From: Streptomyces sp. AC512_CC834
GTDB lineage: Bacteria > Actinomycetota > Actinomycetes > Streptomycetales > Streptomycetaceae
DNA: 64,000 nucleotides
NCBI RefSeq assembly: GCF_019049325.1
Contig: NZ_JAGMUO010000011.1
Coordinates: forward strand, 62,001 to 126,000
Direction: 5' to 3'
This document shows, piece after piece, positions 1 to 9,298 of the stretch. The notes beneath the pieces were generated by a model, which worked only from the letters and a program-made list of their open reading frames with translations, searched no databases and was not told the origin of the DNA. The stretch's first letter is position 1. Each line of letters opens with the position of its first letter. A program made the translations under genes and the position numbers.

Positions 1-87
1 GCCGGAGAAGGCCTCTCCGGACAGCTTCAGCATGAAACGGCCGCCTACTTTGCCGTCGTCGCTCTTCTCGGCCTTGGTGGTGGTCAT
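1..87 (-). CDS. pyrH: UMP kinase, N-terminal start only (cut by window edge)
   Basis: Only the first 29 codons lie in the window; the gene runs leftwards out of it. The translation begins [14 protein letters not shown] and continues into [13 protein letters not shown], the first strand and glycine-rich turn of bacterial UMP kinases (amino acid kinase fold), which phosphorylate UMP to UDP. The ATG is at position 87. Its place downstream of tsf and rpsB on the same strand matches the usual rpsB-tsf-pyrH order. The short polar leader before the kinase core is typical of Streptomyces homologues (from memory). Confidence 0.9.
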   Translation of the reverse strand, partial: MTTTKAEKSDDGKVGGRFMLKLSGEAFSG

Positions 88-293
88 GGAGATCTCGTCT
101 CTTCTACGTGGGTCACACACACGAAGAAGGCCACTGCCGGTGGGGGCGTGTTTCGCATCCCATACGCGGCAATGGCCTCCTCGTCAGATCTGCTGTCGCC
201 CGCCGCCACGCGCGCGTACGCAACGGCATACGCGAACGGCGCCGACGACTGCTGTCGACCCTACCGGGGTCGCGCGTCCGTCGCGGTACGGAC

Positions 294-1130
294 TCAGATG
301 CCGACCTTGATGCGCGAGAAGCGCTTCAGGCTGACACCGGCCTCCTCCAGCACCTTCTGGACGGACTTCTTGTTGTCCAGGGCGTAGGGCTGGCCGAGCA
401 GGGTGGCGTCCTTGAAGAAGCCGTTGACGCGACCCTCGACGATCTTCGGCAGGGCGGCCTCGGGCTTGCCCTCGGCGCGGGTGGTCTCCTCGGCGACGCG
501 GCGCTCGGACTCGACGACCTCGGCCGGGACGTCCTCCTTGGAGAGGTACTTCGGCGCGAAGGCGGCGATGTGCTGGGCGACGCCCTTGGCGATCTCGGCG
601 TTGGGCTTGTCCAGCTCCACGAGGACACCGATCTGCGGGGGCAGGTCAGGCATCGTGCGGTGCATGTACGCGGTCACGAAGCCGCCGGAGAACTGCGCGA
701 AGCGGTCCAGGACGATCTTCTCGCCGAGGTTGGCGTTGGCCTCGTCCACGTACGCCTGGACGGTCTTGCCGGGCTCGATCTCGGAGGCGAGCAGGGCCTC
801 GAGGTCGGCCGGGGCGGCCTTGGCGACGTGCTCGGCGATGGTCTTGGCGACGTTCTGGAACCTCTCGCCCTTGGCGACGAAGTCCGTCTCGCACTTCAGC
901 TCGACGATGACACCCGAGGTGTTGTCGTCGGCGATGACCGAGACGACCGCGCCGTTCTCGGCAGAGCGGCCCTCGCGCTTGGCGACGCCCTTCTGACCCT
1001 TGATACGGAGCGCCTCGACGGCCTTGTCGACGTTGCCCTCGGCCTCGTCCAGCGCCTTCTTGCAGTCCATCATGCCGGCGCCGGTGAGCTCGCGGAGCTT
1101 CTTGACGTCGGCGGCGGTGTAGTTCGCCAT
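294..1130 (-). CDS. tsf: Translation elongation factor Ts
   Basis: The 278-residue protein catalyses GDP/GTP exchange on EF-Tu in the cytoplasm. The N-terminus MANYTAADVKKLRELTGAGM followed by MDCKKALDEAEGN is the UBA-like EF-Ts N-domain. CETDFVAK near residue 80 is the family signature that contacts EF-Tu. Length is normal for the family. It lies between rpsB (upstream, 93-bp spacer containing a hairpin) and pyrH (206-bp spacer), so it is probably co-transcribed with rpsB. The ATG is chosen because the conserved N-terminus starts exactly there. Confidence 0.97.
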   Translation of the reverse strand: MANYTAADVKKLRELTGAGMMDCKKALDEAEGNVDKAVEALRIKGQKGVAKREGRSAENGAVVSVIADDNTSGVIVELKCETDFVAKGERFQNVAKTIAEHVAKAAPADLEALLASEIEPGKTVQAYVDEANANLGEKIVLDRFAQFSGGFVTAYMHRTMPDLPPQIGVLVELDKPNAEIAKGVAQHIAAFAPKYLSKEDVPAEVVESERRVAEETTRAEGKPEAALPKIVEGRVNGFFKDATLLGQPYALDNKKSVQKVLEEAGVSLKRFSRIKVGI

Positions 1131-1170
1131 GTTTCCGGAATCTCTCTCGAAGTCTGAAGATCTACGGGCC

Positions 1171-1202
1171 GGACGGCGGAGGCTTCGCAGCCCCCGCCGT
1201 CC
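1171..1202 (-). terminator. rpsB-tsf intergenic hairpin (attenuator or partial terminator)
   Basis: A nine-base stem (GGACGGCGG at 1171-1179 with CCGCCGTCC at 1194-1202) encloses a second stem (GGCT/AGCC) around a TCGC loop, with one mismatch between them. It lies in the 93-bp spacer between the rpsB stop and the tsf start. No T-run follows, so it may act as an attenuator, a processing site or a weak terminator that adjusts the ratio of S2 to EF-Ts; the function is inferred. Confidence 0.55.
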
Positions 1203-1223
1203 AGAACCCGAAGGTGGTGAGGG

Positions 1224-2213
1224 TCAGGCCTGCTCGGCGTCCGTGGCCGGAGCCTCGGCGGCGGGCGCCTCGGCAGCGGGCGCCTCGTCGGCGGGGGCGG
1301 CCTCGGCGGCCGGAGCCTCGGTGGCCTCGGCAACCGGGGCGGCCTCGGCGTCGGCGTCGGCAGCCGGAGCCTCGGCGGGCTTCTCGGCGGCCTCGGCGTC
1401 GGCGTCGTCCTTCTTCTCGGCCTTCTCGGCCTTCTCGGCCTTCTCGCCCTCGAGCAGGTCGCGCTCCCACGCGGCGAGCGGCTCACCGGCGGCCTTGTCA
1501 CCCTTGGCGCCACCGGCGGCGCCGGAGCGGGCGATGAGGCCCTCGGCGACGGCGTCGGCGATCACGCGGGTGAGCAGGGTGACGGAGCGGATCGCGTCGT
1601 CGTTGCCCGGGATCTTGTAGTCGACCTCGTCGGGGTCGCAGTTGGTGTCGAGGATGGCGACGACCGGGATGTTGAGCTTCCGGGCCTCGCCGACCGCGAT
1701 GTGCTCCTTCTTGGTGTCCACGATCCAAACGGCGCTGGGCACCTTGGACATCTCGCGGATACCGCCGAGGGTCTTCTCCAGCTTGGCCTTCTCGCGGGAG
1801 AGGACCAGCAGCTCCTTCTTGGTGAGGCCGGAGGCGGCCACGTCCTCGAAGTCGATCTGCTCGAGCTCCTTCAGGCGCTGCAGGCGCTTGTAGACGGTCG
1901 AGAAGTTGGTGAGCATGCCGCCCAGCCAGCGCTGGTTGACGTAGGGCATGCCGACGCGGGTGGCCTGCTCGGCGATGGCCTCCTGCGCCTGCTTCTTCGT
2001 GCCGACGAACATGACCGTGCCGCCGTGGGCGACGGTCTCCTTGACGAACTCGTAGGCGCGGTCGATGTACGACAGCGACTGGAGCAGGTCGATGATGTAG
2101 ATGCCGTTGCGCTCCGTGAAGATGAACCGCTTCATCTTCGGGTTCCAACGACGGGTCTGGTGACCGAAGTGGACGCCGCTTTCCAGCAGCTCCCGCATCG
2201 TGACGACGGCCAT
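1224..2213 (-). CDS. rpsB: 30S ribosomal protein S2 with long Ala/Glu-rich tail
   Basis: This is small-subunit protein S2, 329 residues from the ATG at 2213, which has a clear GAGGAG ribosome binding site. The start [20 protein letters not shown] and the later [13 protein letters not shown] and [10 protein letters not shown] stretches are S2 hallmarks. The S2 core ends near residue 260; the remaining 70 or so residues are low-complexity ([10 protein letters not shown], then repeated [10 protein letters not shown]), longer than the usual S2 of about 230-260 residues. Such tails are common in actinobacteria. The frame is open further upstream to 2318, but that extension does not look like S2. 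Confidence 0.97.
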   Translation of the reverse strand: MAVVTMRELLESGVHFGHQTRRWNPKMKRFIFTERNGIYIIDLLQSLSYIDRAYEFVKETVAHGGTVMFVGTKKQAQEAIAEQATRVGMPYVNQRWLGGMLTNFSTVYKRLQRLKELEQIDFEDVAASGLTKKELLVLSREKAKLEKTLGGIREMSKVPSAVWIVDTKKEHIAVGEARKLNIPVVAILDTNCDPDEVDYKIPGNDDAIRSVTLLTRVIADAVAEGLIARSGAAGGAKGDKAAGEPLAAWERDLLEGEKAEKAEKAEKKDDADAEAAEKPAEAPAADADAEAAPVAEATEAPAAEAAPADEAPAAEAPAAEAPATDAEQA

Positions 2214-2485
2214 GGCCGCATCTCCTCGAGTTTCTCGGTTGTGCCGCGGAAGCCGGACGGCTCCCGCGCCTGACGCCCGCGTTGCGCCGTGCCGCTGAGG
2301 ACCGAGAGGCGCTGACACCAGCCTTGGGAGGCTTCATGTCGGGGCGTGCGAAGTCGACCCGGTGACCCGGATCGCCACCAGAAGTGTACGGGACCCGCGG
2401 GGTACCGGGTGACGCGGCTGTCCACAAGCGGAGCGCGGTCCACAGGGCCGGGCGGCGGTCGGCCCTGGTGCGGGACGGTGCTCGC

Positions 2486-3178
2486 ATGCGAACGAGGCGA
2501 ATGGCGAGTACGAGTACGTGTGCGGGGGCGAGTGGGAGTGCGTGGGCGTGGGCCTGGGTGGTGCTGCTGCTGACCGTCGTGGTCCCGGGTCCGTCGCGTC
2601 CCGCGCCGGCGGCGGCCGCCGTGACGGCCGCGGCGGACTTCGGCAGGAAGGTCCCGGACCCGGCGGTGCCGGCCGTGGCCCGGCACTGGCCGGTCGGCAC
2701 CCGGCCCGCCGTCCTGCGGGGCTGGGAGCCCCCGGCAACCCCGTACGGACCGGGCCACCGCGGTGTGGACCTCGCCGCGGCGGGCGGGGCACCGGTGCGG
2801 GCGGTGGCGGCGGGGCGGGTGTCGTTCGCGGGGCGGGTGGCGGGCCGGGGCGTCGTCTCACTGGAGCTGACGGGAACGGGGGACCCGCCTCTGCGGACGA
2901 CGTACGAGCCGGTCGAGGCGGCGGTGGAGAAGGGCGACGAGGTGGCGGCGGGCGAGGTGCTGGGCACGGTGGAACCGACGGGCTCCCACTGCGCGGCCTG
3001 CCTGCACTGGGGGCTGCTGCGCGGCGAGGTCTATCGGAACCCGCTCTCCCTGCTCCCGCCGTGGCTGCTGGACGCGGGTCCGTCGCGACTGCTGCCGGTG
3101 CTGGGGGTGCCCCTGCCCGGCGGCGCGGCGGTCAGCCCCGTACGCCCCGCAACGCCATGGAGACCGCCGCCCGGGTGA
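2486..3178 (+). CDS. Secreted M23 (LytM-type) peptidase-like protein
   Basis: About 230 residues. A basic N-terminus followed by a hydrophobic stretch (WAWVVLLLTVVVPG) and an Ala/Pro-rich segment looks like a signal peptide, so the protein is probably exported. The C-terminal half is an M23/LytM fold: GHRGVDLA (residues 90-97) supplies the His and Asp zinc ligands, followed by GAPVRAVAAGRVSFAG. The final motif is CLHWGLL rather than HxH: the first His is Cys172, while His174 remains. M23 enzymes cut peptidoglycan cross-links. Starts at 2486 or 2501 are both possible; 2501 has GAGG just upstream. It is convergent with the TetR gene and overlaps it by 47 bp. Confidence 0.85.
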   Translation: MRTRRMASTSTCAGASGSAWAWAWVVLLLTVVVPGPSRPAPAAAAVTAAADFGRKVPDPAVPAVARHWPVGTRPAVLRGWEPPATPYGPGHRGVDLAAAGGAPVRAVAAGRVSFAGRVAGRGVVSLELTGTGDPPLRTTYEPVEAAVEKGDEVAAGEVLGTVEPTGSHCAACLHWGLLRGEVYRNPLSLLPPWLLDAGPSRLLPVLGVPLPGGAAVSPVRPATPWRPPPG

Positions 3179-3713
3179 TCACCGTCGGCTCCTCCGCCGC
3201 CCCCAGCTCGATCCGCCGCACGGCCGCGTCCACGACGCCCTGGAGCAGCATGGCCGCCAGCCGCGGCTCTCCGTGCCCCATCTCCCCCAGCGCCTCGACG
3301 ATCATCGCGATCAGCCCACCGTGCGCGGCCCGGATCTTCTCCCGCGCGCCGGCGTCCAGCTCGCTCGCGGAGATGGCCACCACGGCCCGGTGCCGCCGGT
3401 CGCCGACCAGGTCGAGCTGCCCCCGCACATACGCCTCGACCTTGGCCTCCGGGGCCGTCTCGCGCTCCATCGCCGCCTCGACCTCCGCGGCCCAGACCGG
3501 GAAGTCGACGGCGCACAGCTCCTCGACCACCGCGGCTCGCGAGCGGAAGTACTCGTAGACGGACGACCTGGCAAGTCCCGTCCGTTCGGCGAGGGCGGGG
3601 AAGGTCAGCGCCTCCGTTCCGCCGTCGGACAGCAGGGAGCGTGCCGCGTCCAGCAGGGCGGCACGCTGCATCGACCGGTGCTCGGCCACAGAGGCCGCTC
3701 GAATCCTTGGCAC
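3132..3713 (-). CDS. TetR/AcrR-family transcriptional regulator
   Basis: A 193-residue repressor-type protein. The helix-turn-helix is in residues 20-65 (LTFPALAERTGLARSSVYEY FRSRAAV), with the family's tyrosine-phenylalanine exit from the recognition helix. The rest is an all-alpha ligand-binding domain with no recognisable ligand specificity. It is convergent with the M23 peptidase gene, overlapping its last 47 bp, and lies downstream of whiG on the same strand, separated by 116 bp. Its target is unknown, and the arrangement does not identify a regulated operon. Confidence 0.9.
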   Translation of the reverse strand: MPRIRAASVAEHRSMQRAALLDAARSLLSDGGTEALTFPALAERTGLARSSVYEYFRSRAAVVEELCAVDFPVWAAEVEAAMERETAPEAKVEAYVRGQLDLVGDRRHRAVVAISASELDAGAREKIRAAHGGLIAMIVEALGEMGHGEPRLAAMLLQGVVDAAVRRIELGAAEEPTVITRAAVSMALRGVRG

Positions 3714-3829
3714 GTCACCACTTTACGGACGCGCCACGCCGTACGGGAGTCACTCACCCGACCGTACGACCGCCGACGGGGTCACGGGCAGGGCCGACAG
3801 CGGGGCCTGTCGCGTGCCGTAAGCCCAGG

Positions 3830-4672
3830 TCAGCGGCCGAAACTGGCCAGCTTGGCGCGCAGTTGCAACACCGACTTGGTGTGAATCTGACTGACCCGGC
3901 TCTCGGTCACGCCCAGCACGTTCCCGATCTCGGCGAGTGTGAGGCCCTCGTAGTAGTACAGCGTGACGACGGTCTTCTCCCGCTCCGGCAGCGTGTTGAT
4001 CGCCCGCGCCAGGAGCCGCCGCAGTTCCCGGCCCTCGGCGATCTCCACCGGATCGTCGGCGGCGGTGTCCTCCAGCGTGTCCATCAGGCTCAGCCGGTCG
4101 CCGCCCTCGCTCCCCGCGTGCAGCAACTCCTCCAGGGCGACCACGTTGGCCAGCGACAACTGGCTGAAGACCGCATGGAGATCCTCCACCGCGATCCCCA
4201 TCTCCGCGGCCACCTCGCTCTCCGAGGGGGTGCGCCGCAGCCGTGCCTCCAGCGTCGCGTAGGCGCGCTCCACGTTGCGCGCCTTCTGCCGCACCGACCG
4301 CGGGATCCAGTCCAGCGCCCGCAGTTCGTCGATCATCGCGCCCCGGATCCGGGTGATCGCGTACGTCTCGAACTTGATCTCGCGGTCGACGTCGAACTTC
4401 TCGATGGCGTCGATCAGCCCGAACACCCCGGAGGAGACGAAGTCGGCCTGCTCGACATTGGGCGGCAGTCCCACGCTCACCCGGCCGGCCACGTACTTCA
4501 CGAGGGGCGAGTAGTGCAGGATCAGCTGTTCCCGCAGCCGCTCGTCGCCGGTCGTCTTGTACGACCGCCACAGCTCGTCGAGCGTCGAGGGGGCGGACGG
4601 TCGCACGCTGCCACCGTCGCGGGCGGCTGGGGGGATCGCCGCCCGGTCGGACCCGGAGGTGTGCTGGGGCAT
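3830..4672 (-). CDS. whiG: Sporulation sigma factor WhiG
   Basis: A 280-residue FliA-class sigma factor that directs transcription for aerial hyphae committed to sporulation in Streptomyces. Region 2 is plain ([20 protein letters not shown], then [17 protein letters not shown] and [19 protein letters not shown]). Region 3 is near [19 protein letters not shown] and region 4 ends in [20 protein letters not shown], a helix-turn-helix for the -35 element. Length and sequence match S. coelicolor WhiG closely from memory. In other actinomycetes WhiG is held inactive by RsiG with c-di-GMP (established knowledge); no anti-sigma gene is adjacent here. The 281-bp upstream region up to the dprA stop holds its promoter, not otherwise resolved. 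Confidence 0.97.
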   Translation of the reverse strand: MPQHTSGSDRAAIPPAARDGGSVRPSAPSTLDELWRSYKTTGDERLREQLILHYSPLVKYVAGRVSVGLPPNVEQADFVSSGVFGLIDAIEKFDVDREIKFETYAITRIRGAMIDELRALDWIPRSVRQKARNVERAYATLEARLRRTPSESEVAAEMGIAVEDLHAVFSQLSLANVVALEELLHAGSEGGDRLSLMDTLEDTAADDPVEIAEGRELRRLLARAINTLPEREKTVVTLYYYEGLTLAEIGNVLGVTESRVSQIHTKSVLQLRAKLASFGR

Positions 4673-4953
4673 TCGTCGCCTAGTGCCGTTCTGCCGTGTT
4701 GTGGTGTGCCTGAGGCCGCCGGCCTGCTGTCTGGTTGTCGCCTGCTGTCGGCCGTCTGCGTGGGGGTCATCGTGAGCGTAGCGTGACTGGACCGTCGCGG
4801 TGTGCGAAGAAGCGGGTGAGGGCGGTACGCAGATACGTTCCGCTGAACGCTCTACAGGGGGGACGATGATCGCTCTGGGTGATCACTCGAATACCTCAAC
4901 TGCCAGAATCCCCACGGGCGTCGGGGTTCCCCCGGACGGCCGAACACGGTGCG

Positions 4954-6309
4954 TCAGCACGGGCTGCGACCTCCGCGGACCGAGATCATCGCCTGGCGTG
5001 TCAACTTCCAGCCGTCGCCGTGTCGTTCGACGTAACCAAGTGCTCGAAGTTCGTACAGTCTCGCGATCGCGTCGTCCTGCGTGGTCTGGGCCCGGCGTGC
5101 CACCTCCGCCGCCGTCGCCGTTCCCCGCGCGGGGAGCCCGGCCAGCACCTGGCGGGTCCGGGGTTCCAGGAGGTCGGTGGGGAGGACCGGCCCGCGCCGC
5201 TCCGGGGACAGCTCCCCCATGTCGCCGACCAGTTCGACCACCTCGGCGGCGTCGCCGACGAGTACCGCGTCGCCGCGCAGCAGCTCGTGCACGCCGGCGG
5301 AGAGCGCGCTGGTCGCCGGCCCCGGCACGCCCATCACATGCCGGCCCAGGCGCCGAGCCGCCCGTGCGGTGACCAGGGAACCGCTGCGGTAGGCGGCCTC
5401 GACGACCACGGTGCCCCGGGTGAGCGCGGCGATCACGCGGTTGCGCAGGATGAATCTGCTCGGCGTCGGATGGTCGCCCGGTGGCAGCTCTCCGACGACC
5501 AGGCCCTGGTCGGCGATCCTGGTGATCAGGGCGGTGTGCCCGGGAGGGTAGGGGCGGTCGACACCGCAGGCGAGAACCGCCGCGGTGGCACCGCCGGCGC
5601 CGAGGGCCCCTCGGTGGGCCGCGCCGTCGACGCCGTAGGCGCCGCCGGACACCACGACCCAGCCGCGCTCGGCGAGGCCGGCGGCGAGCGTGGCCGCCAT
5701 GTGGGCGCCGTACTCGGTGCAGGCGCGGGCGCCGACGACGGCGACCGACCTGAGCGCCCACATGCGCAGGCTGGGCCCGCCCCGCACCCACAGACCGAGG
5801 GGCCGGGCGTCACCGAGGTCGTCGAGCTGCCCCGGCCACTCGGCGGTCCCGGGTGCCACGAAGCGCGCCCCCGCGGACCGGGCGGCGGCCAGGTCCCGTC
5901 TGGGGTCGGCCCTGCTCGCCCGGGCGCACAGCCCGGCCCACCGCTTCTCGCTCACCCCGGGCAGGGCACGCCCGCCCTCGCGCAACCGCCGCGCCACCTC
6001 CACGACGCCGCGCTCGCGCACCCACCGCCCGGCCGTCTCGTCGCCGGGCTCGATGACCCGGGCGAGGAACACCCGCCCGAGCAGCTCACCGTCCACCGGC
6101 CCGTCACTCCGCGCCCCGGTGCCCCCGGCACCGCCTCCCCCAGAAGCGGCGTCCCCCGAATCGGTGTCCTTCGAATCGGTGTCCTTCGAATCGGCCTTCG
6201 TCGAATCGGCGCTCCTCGCCGCGGCGGAACCGCACCCCTCCTCGCCACGGGTCGCCGCGTCGGCGTTGAACAGGGCGTCGCCGCCCGTGGGCGCGGTGTC
6301 CCCGGTCAT
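4954..6309 (-). CDS. dprA: DNA-processing protein DprA (DNA recombination mediator)
   Basis: A 451-residue protein that loads RecA on single-stranded DNA during transformation in competent bacteria; its role in Streptomyces is unclear. The Rossmann-like DprA core is in the middle (VAVVGARACTEYGAHMA, then VVSGGAYGVDGAAHRGAL and PPGDHPTPSRFILRNRVIA). A C-terminal winged-helix-like segment (AAEVARRAQTTQDDAIARLY) follows. The first 100 residues carry a low-complexity insertion with TKADSKDTDSKDTDSGDA. The start ATG at 6309 overlaps the comM stop (ATGA), so the two are translationally coupled. Confidence 0.94.
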   Translation of the reverse strand: MTGDTAPTGGDALFNADAATRGEEGCGSAAARSADSTKADSKDTDSKDTDSGDAASGGGGAGGTGARSDGPVDGELLGRVFLARVIEPGDETAGRWVRERGVVEVARRLREGGRALPGVSEKRWAGLCARASRADPRRDLAAARSAGARFVAPGTAEWPGQLDDLGDARPLGLWVRGGPSLRMWALRSVAVVGARACTEYGAHMAATLAAGLAERGWVVVSGGAYGVDGAAHRGALGAGGATAAVLACGVDRPYPPGHTALITRIADQGLVVGELPPGDHPTPSRFILRNRVIAALTRGTVVVEAAYRSGSLVTARAARRLGRHVMGVPGPATSALSAGVHELLRGDAVLVGDAAEVVELVGDMGELSPERRGPVLPTDLLEPRTRQVLAGLPARGTATAAEVARRAQTTQDDAIARLYELRALGYVERHGDGWKLTRQAMISVRGGRSPC

Positions 6310-7931
6310 GTCAGCGCTCCGAGGGCCATCGGGACGCCTCGCGGCACCCCGGTGCGCAGTTGCAGGGCCAGGGCGACGTCCCGTACGTCGGGCCGGTCGT
6401 GGCCGACGAGGTCCGCCACGGTCCAGGCGACGCGCAGGACCCGGTCGAGGCCGCGGGCGGTGAGGACGCCGCGTTCCAGACTGCGCTCCGCCTCCTCCAG
6501 CGCTCCGGGCGCGGCGCGCCAGCGGCTGCGCAGCTCACGGCCGGGCACCTCGCTGTTCGACCGCCACGGGGTGTCCGCGAGGCGCGCGGCCGCTCGCTCC
6601 CGGGCCGCCCGCACCCGGTCGGCGACCGTTGCGGTGGCGTCTCCCCGGGGGCCGTCCCCCGCGAGCTGACTGCGTGTGACCCGGTCCACCTCGACCCGGA
6701 GGTCGACCCGGTCGAGCAGCGGGCCGGACAGTCTGGCCTGGTAGCGGCGGATCGACGAGGGCGGGCACTCGCACAGCTCGTCCGTGCGCGAGAACCGCCC
6801 GCACGGGCAGGGATTGGCGGCGAGCACCATCAGGAACCGCGCCGGGAAGCGCACCACGCCCGCGCTGCGCGCGATGACGACGTGCCCGGCCTCCAGCGGC
6901 TGGCGCAGGGCGTCGAGCGCGTGGCTGCTGAATTCCGGTGTTTCGTCCAGAAACAGGACGCCTCGGTGCGCCAGTGACACGGCTCCCGGCCTCGCGATGC
7001 CGGGGCCGCCCCCGACGAGGGCCTGCATCGTGGCGGAGTGGTGCGGGGCGCAGTAGGGGGCCACGTCGATCAGGGGCTTGCCCGGCGGCAGCAGTCCCGA
7101 CACCGAGTGCACGGCGGTGACCTCCAGCGACTCCGCACGGCAGAGCCGGGGCAGGATGGCGGGCAGCCGTTCGGCGAGCATGGTCTTGCCGGCCCCCGGC
7201 GGCCCTTCCAGGAAGAGGTGATGACGGCCTGCGGCGGCGACCTCCACGGCCGTGCGCGCCGACCCCTGGCCGACGACGTCGGCGAGGTCGTGACCCTGGT
7301 CGTGCTGCGCCGCCCCCATGCCGTGCATGCCGGTGGCCGCGCCGGTGCCGGGCATGCGCAGACCGGCGAGGAGCGGGTCGGGGCGGCCCTGCTCGTCCTG
7401 TTCCTCCTCCGGCACGGGTTCGTCGGCGAGGACGGCGATGAGCTGGCGCAGGCTGCGCACGCCGAGTACGGAAACCCCTGGCACCAGGGACGCCTCGGCG
7501 GCGGCGCACTCCGGCACGACCACCTGTTCGTAGCCGGCCTCGGACGCGGCCAGGACCGCCGGCAGGATGCCGCGCACCGGCCGCACCCGGCCGTCCAGAC
7601 CCAGCTCCCCGATCATCACGATGTCGGCGAGCACCCGCGGGTCGATCCGCTCGGCGGCGCCCAGGACGCTTGCGGCGACGGCCAGGTCGAAGCCGCTGCC
7701 GCTCTTGGGCACCGAGGCCGGGCTGAGTCCCACCGTCAGCTTCTTCTGGGGCCACTCCGCGCCCGAGTTCACCACGGCCGCCCGGACCCGGTCCCGGCTC
7801 TCCGTCAGGCTCTTGTCCGGCAGCCCCACCAGCGTGAACGCCGCCACCCCCGGTTCGAGGTCGGCCTGGACCTCGACCACCACGCCCTCGACGCCGACGA
7901 GCGCCACCGAGCACGTACGCGCGAACCCCAT
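6306..7931 (-). CDS. comM: YifB/ComM-family Mg-chelatase-like AAA+ ATPase
   Basis: A 541-residue protein. The N-terminal domain ([16 protein letters not shown], then AFTLVGLPDKSLTESRDRVR) is the ChlI-like fold shared with Lon C-domains. The AAA+ ATPase has a Walker A GPPGAGKTML and a Walker B-type GVLFLDETPEF. A cysteine cluster CPCGRFSRTDELCECP follows. ComM is a hexameric helicase that promotes branch migration during integration of transformed DNA (known for Vibrio). A start at 7931 is preferred over the longer open frame because homology begins there and TGATG joins it to yraN. Confidence 0.94.
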   Translation of the reverse strand: MGFARTCSVALVGVEGVVVEVQADLEPGVAAFTLVGLPDKSLTESRDRVRAAVVNSGAEWPQKKLTVGLSPASVPKSGSGFDLAVAASVLGAAERIDPRVLADIVMIGELGLDGRVRPVRGILPAVLAASEAGYEQVVVPECAAAEASLVPGVSVLGVRSLRQLIAVLADEPVPEEEQDEQGRPDPLLAGLRMPGTGAATGMHGMGAAQHDQGHDLADVVGQGSARTAVEVAAAGRHHLFLEGPPGAGKTMLAERLPAILPRLCRAESLEVTAVHSVSGLLPPGKPLIDVAPYCAPHHSATMQALVGGGPGIARPGAVSLAHRGVLFLDETPEFSSHALDALRQPLEAGHVVIARSAGVVRFPARFLMVLAANPCPCGRFSRTDELCECPPSSIRRYQARLSGPLLDRVDLRVEVDRVTRSQLAGDGPRGDATATVADRVRAARERAAARLADTPWRSNSEVPGRELRSRWRAAPGALEEAERSLERGVLTARGLDRVLRVAWTVADLVGHDRPDVRDVALALQLRTGVPRGVPMALGALT

Positions 7932-8293
7932 CACGCCACCCCCCGGGCGTGCTCGACCACGGGGGCGCCGCGCTGCGGGAGGAGCACGCCGACCAGATCG
8001 ATGCGGACGCCGCCGGGCGGGGCGCCTCCGTGGGTCTGGATCCAGCGCTCGGCGAGCCGCCGCAGCCGCTCCGTCTTCTCCGGGGTCACGGCGGCCATCG
8101 GGTGCTCGAAGGAACCGGCCCTGCGCGTCTTGACCTCGCAGACGACCAGGACGTCTCCGTCCCGGGCGACGATGTCGATCTCGCCGGTCCTGCCGCAGCG
8201 CCAGTTGCGCTCCAGGACGGTCATCCCGGCCCCGGTCAGCCTGCGGGCGGCGAGTGTCTCGCCGTACTTGCCCATCGCACCTCGTGCGTTCAT
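7931..8293 (-). CDS. UPF0102 / YraN-family nuclease-like protein
   Basis: A 120-residue protein of the YraN/UPF0102 family, which has a Holliday-junction-resolvase-like endonuclease fold. [20 protein letters not shown] is the usual N-terminal helix. [20 protein letters not shown] carries the E-IDIV-x(n)-EVKxR catalytic pattern of this nuclease fold. No biochemical role is established. The ATG at 8293 is chosen because it has GGAGGTGG seven bases upstream. It is followed directly by comM (TGATG) and dprA, so a DNA-processing operon is likely. Confidence 0.92.
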   Translation of the reverse strand: MNARGAMGKYGETLAARRLTGAGMTVLERNWRCGRTGEIDIVARDGDVLVVCEVKTRRAGSFEHPMAAVTPEKTERLRRLAERWIQTHGGAPPGGVRIDLVGVLLPQRGAPVVEHARGVA

Positions 8294-8381
8294 GCCGGCA
8301 CCACCTCCGGCACCAACGATCACGCAGACGGGTCGATCCCGTCACTCACGGTGAACTACTCACCGGTTGTGGAAAACTCCG

Positions 8382-8690
8382 TCACCCGCCGGGAAGCTCC
8401 AGGTCGCTCTTGTTCAGCTCCTCGATGTTCACGTCCTTGAACGTCAACACCCGCACCTGCTTGACGAACCGGGCCGGCCGGTACATGTCCCACACCCAGG
8501 CATCAGCCATGGAGACCTCGAAGAACACCTCACCCTGGACCGAGTGCACCTGCATCTCGTAGTCGTTGGTGAGGTAGAAACGCCGCTCGGTCTCGATCAC
8601 GTATTTGAACAGACCGACGACATCGCGGTACTCCCGGTAGAGCTTGAGCTCCATCTCGGTCTCGTACTTTTCGAGGTCCTCGGCGCTCAT
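8382..8690 (-). CDS. DUF2469-family conserved actinobacterial protein
   Basis: A 102-residue acidic cytoplasmic protein beginning MSAEDLEKYETEMELKLYRE and containing VGLFKYVIETERRFYLTND. This is the highly conserved DUF2469 family of actinobacteria, which usually sits between a signal peptidase gene and yraN, as here. No signal peptide, membrane segment or catalytic motif is visible. The biochemical function is unknown. It lies between the NUDIX gene and yraN on the same strand, with spacers of about 56 and 88 bp. Confidence 0.92.
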   Translation of the reverse strand: MSAEDLEKYETEMELKLYREYRDVVGLFKYVIETERRFYLTNDYEMQVHSVQGEVFFEVSMADAWVWDMYRPARFVKQVRVLTFKDVNIEELNKSDLELPGG

Positions 8691-8746
8691 GGCATGTTCC
8701 CCTTCAGCCGTGCGGTCCCACCATTGTGCGCCAGTCCCGTGCGCCC

Positions 8747-9298
8747 CTAGACGATTTCGGTGTCCAGAGTCACCGGCCCGGCCGGGGGACCTTCGTCGAG
8801 CAGCTTGCGCAGCAGCCCGGCGAGTCTGGTCGGATACACCGTCTCATGTGCCCGGGTCAGTTCCTCACACGTCCACCAGCGTGCTCCGGCGACGCTGCGC
8901 CGCTCCAGCTCGGTGAGGCCGAGGGCCTCGGTGGCGGTCTGGGCGGTGCGGGCCAGGTAGTACCACTCGTCCTGGTCCCAGCGGCGGCCCGCGAAGGGGA
9001 AGGAGCACCTGCGCCGCCACAGCACCGGGCCGAGTTCGACGTCGGTGATGCCGGTCTCCTCCAGGAGCTCGCGCCGGGCGGCCTCCGCACGCGTCTCGTC
9101 GCCCTCCACGCCGCCGCCGGGAGTGAACCACCAGTCGTCGGCCGGATCGTCCGGTTCGTGCCCGTGCAGCAGGAGGATGCGGTCCTCGGAGTCGAGCAGC
9201 ACGACCCGGGCGACCCGGCGCAGTCCGCCCTCGTAGGTGTCCCGGCCCGCCGGGGTCACCTCAGCGGCCACCGGTGGGCTCCGCTCCGCTTCGGGCAC
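8747..9298 (-). CDS. NUDIX hydrolase
   Basis: Up to 183 residues. A perfect Nudix box is visible: GGVEGDE, seven residues, then RELLEETGI, which binds the metal and diphosphate. The substrate cannot be inferred; members hydrolyse nucleoside diphosphate-X compounds. The N-terminus is uncertain: the longest form starts at a GTG at 9298 and overlaps sipZ by 38 bp, while in-frame GTGs at 9271 (GGAG seven bases upstream) and 9259 would shorten it by 9 or 13 residues without touching the domain. It follows sipZ and is probably co-transcribed with it. Confidence 0.9.
   Translation of the reverse strand: MPEAERSPPVAAEVTPAGRDTYEGGLRRVARVVLLDSEDRILLLHGHEPDDPADDWWFTPGGGVEGDETRAEAARRELLEETGITDVELGPVLWRRRCSFPFAGRRWDQDEWYYLARTAQTATEALGLTELERRSVAGARWWTCEELTRAHETVYPTRLAGLLRKLLDEGPPAGPVTLDTEIV

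Noticed and set aside
1129-1620. Long Ala/Ser-rich frame opposite rpsB
   Set aside because: It is the antisense of the low-complexity S2 tail; the period-three composition of rpsB explains it.
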